Assembly: GCA_013398615.1 (NCBI GenBank)
Contig: VZSR01000514.1
Span: forward strand, 10,832,116-10,896,115
Reading direction: 5' to 3'
Origin: Brachypodius melanocephalos
Lineage: Eukaryota > Chordata > Aves > Passeriformes > Pycnonotidae
DNA: 64,000 bases
Shown: one piece after another, positions 12,621 to 24,602 of the stretch
Layout of the letters: every line of letters starts with the position of its first letter
Position numbering within the stretch: position 1 is the stretch's first letter
Translations under genes and position numbers: made by a program
The notes under the pieces: model-generated
What the model was told of the DNA's origin: nothing
What the model saw: the letters and a program-made list of their open reading frames with translations, nothing else
The model's database searches: none

Positions 12621-14494
12621 TGAGGTTTGCAGTCACCTCTTCCCTCTGGCTGTTTGCATTAAAAACATTTCCAAGGAGAAGAGTGCAATGTGCAATCTCC
12701 AAATGACTGCAGGTTCATGTGCTGGCCACGAGAGCAGCTATGAATGCAGCATCAGCCACGAGGATCGCGTGGAAAAGCAGGGAAATGCATGAACCTGTCA
12801 GCAGCAGGAAGGTGGGCTCCCCAGGCCACTTGCTGCACTCATGGCACTGTCCTCCCCGTTTGCCATCCACCCTCTCTCCTTCCCAGCATTTCTGTCAGTA
12901 TTTATGCAGGAATTTCCACCTCAGCAGATGTGGGTGGTGCTCCTCTTCCCTCAGCACAGGAGGAGAGCTGCTCAGGGAGCACTGGGCTCTCCCACTGACA
13001 CAGCCAGGCACTCCCTGACAGGGTGCATCCCCAGAGGACATTGACAGCCTGTCGTGGGACACAGAGACACATGGGGTGGCCCTAAGAATTCCCATTTCCA
13101 TCCCCTGCACTGGGAGCTGGGTGGCTCCATCGTGGAGGTGGCAAGGTTAAAAAAGATGGGGAGAAATGGGAATATTCCTTCAGGCTTCGTTGTGGATGTA
13201 AAGGACCCTTGAGGGATTAAAATACGAAGATGGAAACTGTCATCTATTTTTGGAAATGTTTTCCTCTCGGGGACTAACTCCAAGGCTATTAATCAGCATA
13301 ACAAGAAGAGGAAGAGACTCTCAAAGATCAATTGCTCCTCGCTGGAGAAGTAGTTCAAAATAATTGTATATGTGTTGTGGCTCTTTTTGGTGTAATTGAA
13401 AGGTACCAAAAGAGTCAAGTATATTTAAGGGATAATCTCTCCTGTGCTGTAGTGAACAAAGCAATAAATGCCTGTTGAGACTGATTAATCACTGAGGAGG
13501 TGCCAAGGGGTTTAATCCATCCCAGAAGTCTTTTATGACAAGGATCCTGCAAAGTGGTGGGGATTATTATTATGCATGAAAAGTGATAGAAAATAAAAAA
13601 TATCCCTTGTCTTTGAAATGCACAAATATTATGTTTCTGCAACTGGCTGCAGGAAACCTCCACCCCAGAGGCTGGGATAAGGATCTGCTGGTAAAGCTGC
13701 CTGTGGACAGGAAGGTTCATGCAGTGTAATTCCTAGAAAGCTCTCCTGTCACCTCCCTCGTTCTGGTGGAGATAAGGAGAGGAAAAGCACGGGATCAGAT
13801 TCTTCTGACAAAAGAAGCTTCAACAGACAGACCCTTTAGGCTTGCAAAGCAGCAGAAGAACAATCCTTCGAGCACACAGAAGTGCTCCAAGAGCCAGAAG
13901 AGTTTCATCAGGATCTCTCTGGCTGTGCCTCCATCACGAACCACCCAGTGGCACAGCCAGGAACTGTCCCGTTTATTTGGGAATATTTGGTGGATGCAGC
14001 AATATATCCCTGAACCATATTTTGGGAAAGATCTTCTTTTGCATCCCAGTTTCAGCTCCGAATTCCACTAACTCCTAACGTGCTTTATGACACACAGCAG
14101 CTCAAATGCAGCTTTTATGAGCTGCCATAAAATGTGGAGTGAAAGCAAGGGCTTCTCCTCATGGAAGAGTTTAAGTACATTGATCTGGTGCAAAGGTGAG
14201 GCTGCAAACCTAATCTGGATGTGGCCACCTCTGGTTCAAACCCACAAAGGGCTGTGTGCTGGGAGTGCATTGTCACTGACATTGTGCAAAATCAAATGAA
14301 AGAAATAACCAGCATGAAAGCACCCCAGGGCTTGACTGCTGGCCCTTCAATTCAGCAGGACTTTCTCCATCAGCTGTACAAAGTGTGGAGTCAGACCCCA
14401 AAGGAGACCAGCTGCTGCTGTTACCTTACTAGGGGCTGCTGCAACTGCCTTGACTTGGCTTGCACAGGATGTGGCGAGAGTATTTTCTGGGTAA
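12621..14494. other. Stretch without a recognised gene
   Basis: GC-rich at 12700-13130 with overlapping chance frames on both strands, AT-leaning afterwards. A GGATCCTGCAAAG string near 13541 faintly resembles a palindromic repeat arm but is not supported by a second arm. No exon or RNA gene was recognised. Confidence 0.5.
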
Positions 14495-14610
14495 GGAACT
14501 GGATGGGACCCAAGAGATCAGATTTCAGGGTTTATTTCTGCCCCAGACTTCCCGTGCGACCTTGGGAACGTGACTTAACTGTGGGTGTCTGCCCCAGTCA
14601 CACACCACCA
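14495..14610 (+). mobile_element. MIR-like SINE fragment, sense
   Basis: TCTGCCCCAGACTTCC, then GCGACCTTGGGAACGTGACT and TAACTGTGGGTGTCTGCCCC, follow the MIR core order TCTGCCACT, TGTGACCTTGGGCAAGT, CACTTAACCTCTCTG. MIR elements are tRNA-derived SINEs mobilised by L2 LINEs before the bird-mammal split, and they are rarely this readable in birds. Coordinates are approximate because both ends fade into unique sequence. Confidence 0.6.
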
Positions 14611-15599
14611 CCACCATTTCATTTCTGGTCCTAAACAGGACTTTTAGCAAGGGAGGATGGAGGATGTCTTGCTAAAGTGCACCACATACTTTGCACAACG
14701 TGGCCCACAGACACCTCTGTGATGCAAAAGCACTGGAATTTTGGAGCAGAACACATTTTTCACATGGTATAAAAACCTTATTTTGCCTACCTGATAGGAT
14801 AATGCTCGGAGCTGTAACTACTCAGGAACGAACTGTCCCTAACTCTTCTGAGAATATTTGTCTTGATTAATCTAATATGAACAAAAAATATTAGTACAAG
14901 AAAAGTCTGAAAATTGCTCTTTATTATTACTTGTACGTAATAGATGAGTTTAAAATAAAATTCATATTCCCTTCACCTTCCCCTGAGCAGTAGCTGGTAT
15001 TTGATATCAAGAGATTTTTCCTATTAAATTAATCAGAACTTGTCAAGTTCTAGGTAATGTCAAGGTTTTTTGGTTGGGTTTCTTTTTTTTTTTTGGGAGG
15101 GCTAACTTCAGAATGAATACCAGTGAGTTTGAAAAGGGTATACATTTTTCATTATGTCAGATGAAAAGAACATCCTTCCTATTTGTATGATAGCACAATA
15201 AAAGACATCACCAGTGACTTCAGCTCCTGGGTAATTTTTCACTTGTCTATCTGGTTCATTTTTCTTTGATCAAACAAAGACTAAAAATACTGTGGCATTT
15301 TACTACTTCAAAACTCAGGCATACGCAGACTTTATCTTTCCAAGGGAATATTGGAAACTACTGAATATTTGAATTGCCTGAACTCGGTGGTTTTCGGATG
15401 AGGACCAATTTCACCAAGCGTAGCAGAGCCCCAGCATCGCTTCTCACAGCGCTCACTGCAACCCCACCCCAGCTGGGGGGAGTTGCAATGCTTCACTTTA
15501 TTGCCAAGATATTTGAAAATCATCTTGATTTCTTTCTTTTTCCCACCAGAGGAGAAAAATGACAATGTCAGAAGTGGTTTGGGCTCCTTGGTTGTTTAA
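14611..15599. other. AT-rich stretch without a recognised gene
   Basis: AT-rich DNA with a T run near 15085-15095. Short frames overlap on both strands at 15332-15565. No repeat family or exon was recognised. Confidence 0.55.
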
Positions 15600-16298
15600 C
15601 CATCCCCTCCAGTTGCCTGACCCTGATTAATTCTTCCCCTGTGCTGCCTGTTCGCCTTTGTCTTTTGCTTTCTACCTTCTTGCCATGCTTATCTTTGAGC
15701 ACTTCCCCTAATCCCACTCACTTCTCTATCATTTATTTTCCTCCTTTGTCCCCAGAATCAGTGGCAAAGTTCTTAACTTTTGCTGCCTGAACTTCCTTTC
15801 CTTTATCTCACTTCCCCTCCTCTCTGCAGCGGTGTGTTGGTACTTCTCCCGTCTCCACCACACATTCATGCAGCATTTTCTGAAATGCTTTTCTTCCTTT
15901 CTCCATCACTGGCTCTCCACCTTTCCCTGAGCTCTCCTTGCTCCAGCAGCTTTCCCAGCTCACCAGGAGCTCCAGCTCTCTGCTCATCCTTTCTGCTGAG
16001 GCAGTGACAGCCCACATCCTGAAGGGCCTGAGCCCCTTTGCAGTTTTCTCACCAGTCACTCCACCAGCCTTGCCAGCGGAACCTCTGCTCCCAGATGTGC
16101 CCACATCTGCATCTGCCCCTTCAAAACACTTTTGCCTCAATCTTCAACTCTTCCATCCTGGCCTTCCAACCACCTGGATTTCCATGATGAAGCTTTCCCT
16201 TCTCCCAAAGCCTTCCCTGCAACTCATCCTCTTTCTTCTCACCATTAATAATCCCTGCTCCCTCCCTCATCTAAACTGCTCCGTGTCTCTTGCCTTTT
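15600..16298. other. Pyrimidine-rich stretch, about 700 bp
   Basis: The plus strand is markedly rich in C and T for about 700 bases, with many TTCC, CTCC and TTTC words. Both strands carry open frames here (110 codons minus, 123 codons plus), a side effect of the bias. It runs straight into an L2-like tail at 16299, so it may be the decayed 3' part of an L2-type LINE; it could equally be a unique pyrimidine-rich tract. Confidence 0.4.
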
Positions 16299-16395
16299 TT
16301 AGCCCGTAAGTGCTTTGGGACAGGGAACATGGATCATCCATGTTTATAGAGTGACTGGTAAATTCTGTGACACTGTATAAATATTTCCTTTATTA
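16299..16395 (+). mobile_element. Possible L2-type LINE or SINE 3' tail, sense
   Basis: GTAAGTGCTTTGGGACAGGG resembles the GTAAGCTCTTTGGGGCAGGG word near the 3' end of ancient amniote L2 and related SINEs. It is followed by TTTATAGAGTGACTGGTAAA in the place of the usual TTTGTACAGCGCCTAGCACA, and by ATAAATATTT. The match is degenerate but the order of words is right. Confidence 0.4.
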
Positions 16396-18990
16396 ATTAC
16401 AGTCTCCAGCATGAGACCTTTCTTCAAAAAAGGTCTGCAGAAAGGAAATACATATTTTGGCAGCATCTCATTGAGTGTGTTGACCTCCCTGTATAATTTC
16501 CCCGGCAGCACAGGAAAGGACATCCCACAGCGATCGCTATCGGCGTGGCAGACACGCAGCCCTCCTTCCTCATGCAGCAGATAAAGAGCTCTCTGTTAAC
16601 CTCCTGTTTGTCTCCACATCATCACAGACCCATTACCTGATAGCATTTTAAGCGAGGGTGACACTCGCTACACCTCAGCTCCTACAATTAGATCTGGGTG
16701 TCACAGAACATGACGTCGGTGCAGGTAAGGAGAAGGGAGGCATTAATCTTCCCTGGCAGCACCGGTGCCAACTGTTTGTCAGGGCTGGAGTAACATTTCA
16801 CTTCATTCCCTCGCTTTAACACGAGGCTTTCTGTGGTGTTCAAGCCTTCCCTGTCAGTGGGCACTGGCTCATTGTGTGGATGCTTCCTCAGCTGACCAAC
16901 AACTGACTGCATCTTATGGTGCTACTGAGGTGGAGAAAAACTCCTCTGGTGCCTGGGCTGAGTGAGGGGCATGGAGGAGTCTTGGTAAGTGAGTGTCCCA
17001 CAGTGTGTGTAGTAAGGAGAGCAAAGAGACTGAGTAGAAGGGAAAATCCAGGGAGGATTACATGCCCTTGCCAAAAATACTATAAATAAATCCTGCCACA
17101 GGCAGCCCAGCCTGGTCTCAATAATGCCCAGGCTCTTCTTTCAAACTCTTCCCCTGCTCTGCAGAGCTGTATCTGTACAGCCACACAGATACAGCAACAG
17201 AAGTGTCTTTAGTCTCACATATTTACAATCACTTTTAATTTTTATAGGAAAGCAGATTAAATTTTGTTCATAAAAGACACTTTTTATCATCATGACTGTT
17301 CCCACATTAGGAATTGTATCAGTTACAACTAAGTATCTAAATATATTTTAAATAATCAGCTGCCTTACCCAAATAGATGAATATGAAACGTGTAGAGACC
17401 TCACTCCAGTCCTTCATCAGCTCTCTCATAAATGAGTCTTAATGAAATATTGACTTAGTGCTGGCACTGTTTCAAGAGCTTGCTTGTACCTTACCCCAAC
17501 CAGTGTAATATCAAAAGCCTAATCACAGCATAAATCATCACAAACAAACAAACAATCAAACAAACATGTTTGATTGCTTTGCAACGTGAGAATTTAACAA
17601 GGCTTTCCCAACTGGGATCCTGGAAGCGAGGTAAGCCCAAATTGACAGCTGCTCTGCTGGAAACTGTAATGATCGGGACCCAGCAGGAAAAGAGTCTGTG
17701 TGAACCAGGATTTTAAAGAGCCAACGATGCCTCAGTAAAAACTCTTCTGGTGGAGAGATTGTTCATTCTGAATAGCTATTGAGCCCATCAATACCTGTGC
17801 TCTACTGCAGACGAAACAGAGTATTTCTACTCCTGCATTGTATTCACCTCCTTTTACAAATTTCCTCCAGAAAACAGAGGAGTAATGAAATGATGTTACA
17901 AAATGGTGCAAAAGGCAAAGGCAGAGCCATCAGAGAGCTGCAGAGGGTCCTATGGTGCCAAAGGACTCTGTGGCAAAATAGCAGATCGAATTCAATTCTG
18001 CCAAGCTCAAAGGGATGCCCCCAGCTTTGTCTCTGTGTACTCACTGATGAGCTCCTCTTCAGGTCTCACCACTTAGAAAAGAGATCTGAGAGCCACTGCT
18101 GATAGTTTGAAGAAACATCAGTGAAAGCTCCTAGGCAGCCAGAAAGGCAACTAGAATCTATAGGCATGTGTGCCTGAAAGCTCATTTAATTTTTCCAGCT
18201 GTGTAGTTGGTGCAATAAAAGGTGCTACATCTGTCCATGAGCTCTGATCCATCTGCATCCTTCCACCATCACAACTGCAGCAAAATGCCACTAAACCAGA
18301 CACCATCATTATGCCACTGGATAAATTCATGTGTGCTCACCTCTTGAATATTGTGTGCTGTTCCCCTGTATCCCCCTCAGCTTGGAAAATGAGATGATTG
18401 AAGGAGAAATATGATAAAGATCTGTAACAGCCTAAGTGGCATGGAGGAGGTGTAATGGGAGTGATTATGTGGTGCTCAGTTTAAGAGTAAGTGTTTGCCA
18501 CATGAAACTTCGGAGCAGTTTAAGCAGTGTCCCTGCTCCCTGGTTAGGAATGGCTTTAGCTGGAGCAAACCTCTGCCTGTGCAGCTGCTGGCACTTCAGA
18601 GAAGGAGTCTCTGCAGAACATGGGAATCCCAGTGCTTGTGTTCAGCCTGTGCACAGCTGCTGCCTTTAGCAACACTATCATGTTGAAGGTTTCACACAGG
18701 GTGCGGGATAAGCAGCTTTAAGTGCATGCAACCACAAACAGGGGGTGTTAAAGGCAGGATTAAGGCTGGGGTCTTCTTGGCTTCACTCCTGCACTTCCTT
18801 AGTCCACAGTTCATTAGTACAGAGGGACAGAAATGCTGGCTTTGACCTAGGATTTATTCCTAATAAATTTTTTATTTAGTTCTGGAGCATAGCATTAGAA
18901 ATCTCTTCCAAAATTATTCCTCATTAGCCTTCAGAGTTATTCAGAATATTTTCATACCCACAGGTCCCTGTTGCCATCAGAGGGCACAAT
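16396..18990. other. Stretch without a recognised gene
   Basis: Contains AT-rich single-copy sequence at about 17220-17600, including a short AAAC repeat and a perfect 10-base inverted repeat CAATCAAACA and TGTTTGATTG at 17553-17562 and 17567-17576. Splice-donor-like strings near 16731 and 16984 are not backed by a coding frame. No gene was recognised. Confidence 0.5.
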
Positions 18991-19026
18991 CACACACACA
19001 CTCACACACACACAAACACACACACA
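18991..19026. repeat. Interrupted (CA)n microsatellite
   Basis: Thirty-six bases of CA dinucleotides interrupted by one CT and one AA step. The interruptions suggest a low mutation rate compared with a perfect array. Confidence 0.95.
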
Positions 19027-21594
19027 GATCAACCTCCTTCCCTCCCCAGAACAGCTTTTCCTCATTTGAGGCTACGCTGCACAACTCCTGTTCCTGCCAG
19101 TGGGAGTTGTGTGTGCGTCTAAGAAGAGAATTTGGCTGCAGAACAGTATTTTAACTACTATATTTAACATATTGTATTATGACATTTACAATATTTCCCC
19201 CAAAGCTCTTCTCAGATTGAAGAGAAGAGACTCTCTGCGTTGTGCTGGCCCTTTTTCCTTGCTGATTGACAGGGAAATTAAATCAGTTCATTGCTTGTAT
19301 GTTGTACACAACTAATTGTGCTCAGCGTGGTTGAGCAATAGCTCATTCTGTGAGCCACCCCATGGACTTCCCCAGAGCCTCTCCCTGTGAGGGAGGGCTC
19401 CTCCTGAACCAGACTGGGGCTCTGCCTCTGCATCTGAATGAAGCTCTTTGTCACCAGACAAAGTTTGGGGGTTGAGGGCTTGTTTTATTTTGGGGGGGGT
19501 TGTCTGGGTTTCTCTGGGTGCATTCAGCCGTTTGAATGTAGTTCTGTAAAGCTGGATTGGAATAACATTTATAGCAAAAAATCTGTTTCATTTGATGTTA
19601 ATTATTTAATATAAATTCAGTTATTATGCCATGCCCCCGTAGCACACAAACTGTTCAACCATAAACAGATGAAAGACTACTTCAGGGGCAAACCAGTAAC
19701 GTCTGGAGACATAAGTTTTGGAGAGGAGGAGGAGGAGGAATCTATATCCAAGAGTAACTGAACACAGCCCTTTTAATCTAGAAATAGGACTATAAATTCC
19801 AGGAGATAAATTAGTCTTCTGCAATGTTTGGTTCTGTGGGCCTCAGAAGAATAAAGCAGTATGCACAGTTTTGTAGAGAGGGAATAGTTCATTGAGACCA
19901 AAAAGAAAAATTCAGCTTCAAAACAAAAGCATAGGAGTGCATTAATTTCCCTGGAGTCCTTTGGAACAGTTTGGATCATTTCTAGTATTATTCATACAGC
20001 CTTTTAGAGCAAACTATTACAAGAGGAAACTTCCCTATACCCAAAGCCCAAGCTATGTCTTCAGTGTACAACCAGAGGCAGATCAAAATTCATCAAAGAG
20101 CTCCCCAGTGCCCTCAGACAGACACGTGATGGTCACAACTTCTGCCTCTGAATGCTTGAAAGCTGTTTCTGTTGGAAACATGTAGCATTCCTCCTGTTCT
20201 AGTCAGGTTTGGGCTGGATTTGAGGATTGCACCTCGGATTTGTTTTGGTTTGGACCTGGAGTAGGCAATTTCCCATGTCCCTGCTGCAAGAACCTTCATC
20301 TCTGGAAAATTCAGGCTCACTGCAGTGTTCAGTGGAGTGATCCCTGGTTTGGTAATGTTTAATGGCACTGCATCTAGGGCCCATTACATGCTTTGGGATC
20401 TACTTGTGAGCATCCTGAGCATCCCCTGCTGAACCTGAGCATGGATGGTGCCTTAGGAACCTCTCCCCAGCAGAAGGCCATGTAGGGCTGTGTCAATACA
20501 TGCTCCAAGTCCATTTGCAAGAAGGAGCTGCTGATTTCAAAATCTGAGTGCCATTCTGGAAGGTGATTTGAGCAGCTCAGAATGTATACCTGATTGAAAG
20601 TCAGTGACATTGAAGGGGCAATTCATCTTATCTCATTTAGCTGTCCAAAAGTCAGAACAGGTTTCCTGGGATTCCTCACAGGCAGCAGAGGGCAAGGTTC
20701 TTGAGGCTAGTGATCAATGTAGGTGACATGGTCTGCCCTGTGTAGGCTCTGAGCTTTCTCCACTGGCACAGAGAGAGCCCAGGCATCCATGTGGGACAGA
20801 TATGGAACTTGTAAACAATTAGAGATACATAAGTTAGCGGTTTAAGTACTTCAAAATGTAGTGCAGGGTACAGACACTGAAAAAAACACATTAGATGGTG
20901 TGTAACTCCCTGCTAATGTGAATTCAGAGTTTCCAGGGTCCCAGAAAAACTCTTTTGTAGGTCTCTGCTATGCCTGAATCTCAGATTTCCATGCAGCTCA
21001 GATGCCACTGTTAGGTTCACAGCACAGGGGGTAACCAGGTTATACCCTGGTACAATCTCTGAACAACTAGGAATCCAAGTAACTCCAGGAATTTAGCTGA
21101 CAGTTCACACTTGAAATAGCACAGCGTTGGCTTTTTAGTAGTTTCTTCTCTGTGTTTTGTACTCCCACCTGCAGAATGCTCATCCCCCAGAGGTTTAAGA
21201 AGAATATGTTGTGGTTTAGGGACAACAGAGCACTTGGCAGCAGTGGGACATGCACCCTGTGGTGATAGAGACCAGTGAGAACTTTGAGGTAGATCCAGCC
21301 TTTAACCAAGCATTTTTAGGAACTGCCAAGCCCAAAGCCCAGCAGACACTTCAGGCACCAGGGAAGCTGCAGGAACTCTTTCAATGTCTGTCCCTGTAGT
21401 TGTAAAGTCTGTCATTGCAGTTCACGAGAGACAAATAATCAATAACCGTGGAACCAAATAGGCAAATAAAAATAAAATCCATTAAGATGGCAGAGGTATT
21501 TACTTGTTGTATTTACACCATGGAGAGCTGCACTGTCAGTCAGTGCTTCCCCTTTGCAAGATAGAAGCAATTTGTGCAGACTGATCCCAGTTTT
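19027..21594. other. Stretch without a recognised gene
   Basis: Mixed composition with a GGA trinucleotide run at 19723-19740 and a G run near 19491-19499. ORFs of up to about 84 codons overlap on both strands and match nothing I know. A TGTTGTGGTTT string at 21208 resembles the start of some avian LTRs but no LTR follows. Confidence 0.5.
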
Positions 21595-21800
21595 CTCATT
21601 AATATGTAAATGAGGCATGCCAGTTGTTAGGTTAGAAGAAAGCTGTCATGTTTATTGTGACAGATTTAATGGATGTGTTTGGATTGTGCATTCAATGTGT
21701 TTTCAAGAGCATGTCTTATCTTTGTTTAGGCAGTAAATCAAACATGTAAACAACAATTCATTAGCATCTGTCAGAAGCTCAAAGCTACATTGTTATAGTT
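21595..21800. promoter_or_regulatory. Candidate conserved non-coding element with POU, SOX and FOX-like motifs
   Basis: Within about 200 bases there are ATTAATATGTAAATGAG (octamer-like ATGTAAAT), CTTATCTTTGTTTAGG (GATA and SOX or FOX-like), and CATGTAAACAACAATTCATT (FOX GTAAACA beside SOX ACAAT). No ORF crosses the block. Clustering of such sites in single-copy DNA fits a developmental enhancer, but this rests on motifs only. Confidence 0.3.
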
Positions 21801-22404
21801 GAAAATCTCCCCAGAGGTGAAAAAAAGTATATCTGACTTATTCCAGATTAGTTGGAATATTTTCTCACTGTTTGCCAACTTGTAAGTGATGATTGAGCTG
21901 CCTCATAGGAGCACTCAGGTAGCACTAGGGGTCAGACAGAAACAGCCAAACACTAGGAATCCACATCCACTGGCCAGAGGGGGGATGCAGCCACCCACCT
22001 CTGCCATCACTGGGGACACACCACTGCCACACCCAGGTCTGAGGTCGTGGCTGCAGGACACGATTTAATGCCTTGGAAGGAGCTGCACCTCGTGGATCAC
22101 CACCAGCAGCTCAAGCCCAACATCACCAACTGGGAAATTTTGGTATTGGGCACATGGGACATATGGCAAAAAACCTTAAATTTAGAGATCTGGCTATGAG
22201 TGGCCTCACAGAAGGTGAAGACTGCATTTGTTGGCGTGAAGAAGGCTGGACCTTGAGAACCTCTGGTGATTCATCCCACAGCAATATCCCTGTCTGTGTC
22301 CTGCTTGGAACAGCCTGAAGGTGAACATGCTGTGCAGGATGTCTCCTGTCAGAGATCTCAGTGTGCTTTGCAAACATCAGCCAAACCTTATCACAGAGCC
22401 AGGA
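21801..22404. other. Stretch without a recognised gene
   Basis: Short overlapping frames on both strands at 21886-22422 with no recognisable domain. Composition rises in GC from about 21950. Confidence 0.5.
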
Positions 22405-22540
22405 CAGAAGAATTGTACCCATTTAGCTGATGGCTCTGAGCGAGGACAGAGATTATTAAATCATTTACCCAATGGCATGATGGTGCAACCAGGTGGAGCA
22501 AAGGGAGCATAAAATCATAGCAGGACCCCAACCTCATGGG
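22405..22540 (-). mobile_element. MIR-like SINE fragment, antisense
   Basis: The plus strand runs GTACCCATTTAGCTGATGGC, CTCTGAG, GACAGAGATTATTAAATCAT, TTACCCAATGGCATGATGG and AGCAGGACCCCAACC. This follows the reverse complement of MIR: CCCATTTTACAGATGGG, CTGAGGCACAGAGAG, TTAAGTGACTTGCCCAAGGTCACA, then the GGAACCCAGG end. Several small gaps are needed, as expected for a copy older than the bird lineage. Confidence 0.55.
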
Positions 22541-22568
22541 AATCACTTTTGTTTCCAGTTTCTATTAA

Positions 22569-22632
22569 TTCATAGAATCACAGGATGATTTAGGTTGGAA
22601 ATTACCTTAAAGACCATCTAGTCCAACCTGAT
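22569..22632 (-). mobile_element. CR1 LINE 3'-end fragment, antisense
   Basis: TCATAGAATCACAGGATGAT, then TTAGGTTGGAAATTACCTTA and AAGACCATCTAGTCCAACCT are the reverse complement of the CR1 3' terminus, including the terminal ATTCTATGA-type octamer. The copy is very short and lies just beyond the MIR fragment. Confidence 0.8.
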
Positions 22633-23091
22633 TTTGCTTTGTTTGCAGTGGTCTATGAGACAGGTAGGTGGGAAGAAGCAAAAGACAAGTTCACTTACGA
22701 CCTTCCCTAAACCCAGATCTGCAGTGATGAAGTGTTTCTGCATTAACTCACTCTTCCATCCCAAGTTTCTATGCATTTAATAGAAATAATAATTTGGAAA
22801 ATGATACTTAAGAACTAGTAATTACAGTACATCAAATATTTATGATTTGCAATCAACCTGAAAATGTTCTTATCTACACAGCAAAGTGTGATCTGTTCCA
22901 TTTAAGACACAAATTATCTTTCTTAAAGATGCAATGGGCTTCATGTATCAGCAGATTCCTTAGGATGGTCCAGCTGTGCCCACAATTTGGGGTTTAACTA
23001 CACTGTTGCAGCTGAAACAAGAGATGTCCATTAAATACAAGTGACAAGTCTGACTTGGCCATGGCAGTTGAGCAGCTCTGCCAAGTCCTTG
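22633..23091. other. AT-rich stretch, nothing recognised
   Basis: Single-copy AT-rich DNA between two CR1 ends, without ORFs, repeats or RNA genes I can identify. Confidence 0.55.
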
Positions 23092-23180
23092 AATCACAGA
23101 ATCACAGGGCTGGAAAGGACCTTTAAAAGGTCATCCAGTTCAACATCCCTGCACTGATCAGGGACATCCTCACAGAAATA
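23092..23180 (-). mobile_element. CR1 LINE 3'-end fragment, antisense
   Basis: Begins GAATCACAGAATCACAGGGC and continues with TGGAAAGGACCTTTAAAAGG and TCATCCAGTTCAAC, the antisense CR1 terminus with two terminal octamers. The CATCCCTGCACTGATCAGGG part suggests a subfamily distinct from the copies at 37270 and 58588. Confidence 0.8.
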
Positions 23181-24498
23181 AGGAATGCCTCAGGAGTCAG
23201 GTGCTCCTGCCACTGTTCACTCAGAGGAACTGTGAAAATCTGATTGCATCGTAGTTGTGGGAAGATTTAGACCTTGAACAAGGTCAGGATTTGTGCCCAG
23301 CACTTTGAGCAGAAATTGGGCAGTTTGGTTTGGAGGCAGGGATGGATCTGGATCAAGAGAGCTGGGTAAGGTCCCGTGGCTGGTGGTTTTCCCTTCCCCT
23401 GTGTGCAGATGGATGAGGATTCCTGCACAGTGAGGACAACACAGAGAAAAGATGGGGAGCAAACTCCTCCATCCCTGTTTGTGGGCACAAAGCCCAAGGT
23501 GGCTCCCCCATGGGCACGTCCTCTGCTCCAGTGAGGGATGAGCGATGCTCACCAGCCATACAGCTGATCCAGCATCTCTTTAAACCCAACTGGGCTATTA
23601 AACACAGCTGTTCCTGGCCTTCTGCTCTCTTCTCTCAGGTTCATGATGGATCTGACCTTCAGAGACCTTGGGTTGTGGGGCACAGGGAACCTGTGAGTCA
23701 CTGCTGACCCCTTGGCCCCCGTGACCCCGTCAAAGCTCACTGGACCAGATTCTCATTTATTCTACTTCCTTCCTCCAAAGGAACTTGCAATTTAATCAGA
23801 ACTTCTTAATAGTACATGAATTCTAAATTGCAGTCATTTGTTGCCACTAGCCGCAGGCTTTTCTGTCTGTTAGAAATATCTATGTTATTTCTTTCTTTTA
23901 GAGTTTACGTAAATAAAATAAAATAAACTTTTACAAATAATGTTTGCCACTTAATGATCTCAGCCAAAGTATCTATCTGAGGAAATAGAGATCCTTCCTT
24001 ACAATTCATCTTAAGGATGTAGTTTCAGTTTCTTATGAAGTAATAATGAATGTACTACAGATAATGTTCCAATAGTGCAAATGAGAGGAGCATATAATCA
24101 AAATGATAATAGCGGGTATTGTATGGCTGGTATAATAAAATCTATCCCACTATGAAAAGCATATCTCAAGGCAACGTTCTGTCTGATTTTTGTAATAATT
24201 GTACAAGAGAGAGCAGGGCACCAGGCAGCCAGAGAAACAAAGGTGCCGCGGTGGTTCATTAACCAGGCATGCCCTGACAGCCCATCCTGCCCGGTCAAGG
24301 GTCTCTGCTGGGCTTTAAGAGAGGAATCAACCGCTCAGAATGGAATACAAATCCATACTGGAGCCAGCCCACACCTCCAGTGCAGTCAGGATGCAGATTA
24401 AGCCACACAAAGGGCTCAGTTGTGTGTTTAACAGCTCCCTGCCTGCACCGCCCCAGTGCTGGGGGAGATGGGCTTTCCTCTGGCAGAGCCGGCTGGTC
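23181..24498. other. Stretch without a recognised gene
   Basis: GC-rich chance frames on the minus strand at 23217-23589, then AT-rich sequence with a short AAATA repeat at 23911-23927. No exon or RNA gene was recognised. Confidence 0.5.
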
Positions 24499-24602
24499 CT
24501 CACAGAGCCACAGGATCATGGAATGGTTTGGGTTGGAAGGGGTCTTAGAGACCACCTGGTTCCAACCCTGTGCCATGGGTAAGGCACCTCCCTCCAGAAG
24601 CC
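24499..24602 (-). mobile_element. CR1 LINE 3'-end fragment, antisense
   Basis: CACAGGATCATGGAATGGTT, then TGGGTTGGAAGGGGTCTTAG and GACCACCTGGTTCCAACCCT with TGCCATGGG match the antisense CR1 3' end of the common avian type. The overlapping ORFs at 24295-24756 cross this fragment and are therefore not genes. Confidence 0.85.

Noticed and set aside
13541..13590. GGATCCTGCAAAG ... TTATGCATG as another palindromic relic
   Set aside because: Only short words match, with a different spacing and no second arm; too weak to list.
16700..16990. Donor-like GTAAGG at 16731 and GTAAGTGAG at 16984 as exon ends
   Set aside because: Neither is preceded by a convincing acceptor and coding frame; such strings occur by chance in 64 kb.
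17540..17576. AAAC repeat with 10-base inverted repeat as a regulatory or transposon end
   Set aside because: The stem arises from the simple repeat composition and has no flanking duplication.
21208..21330. TGTTGTGGTTTAGGGACAAC as a possible LTR start
   Set aside because: Some avian LTRs begin this way, but no TATA box, poly(A) signal, CA end or target duplication follows at a suitable distance. A similar string near 7792 is equally unsupported.
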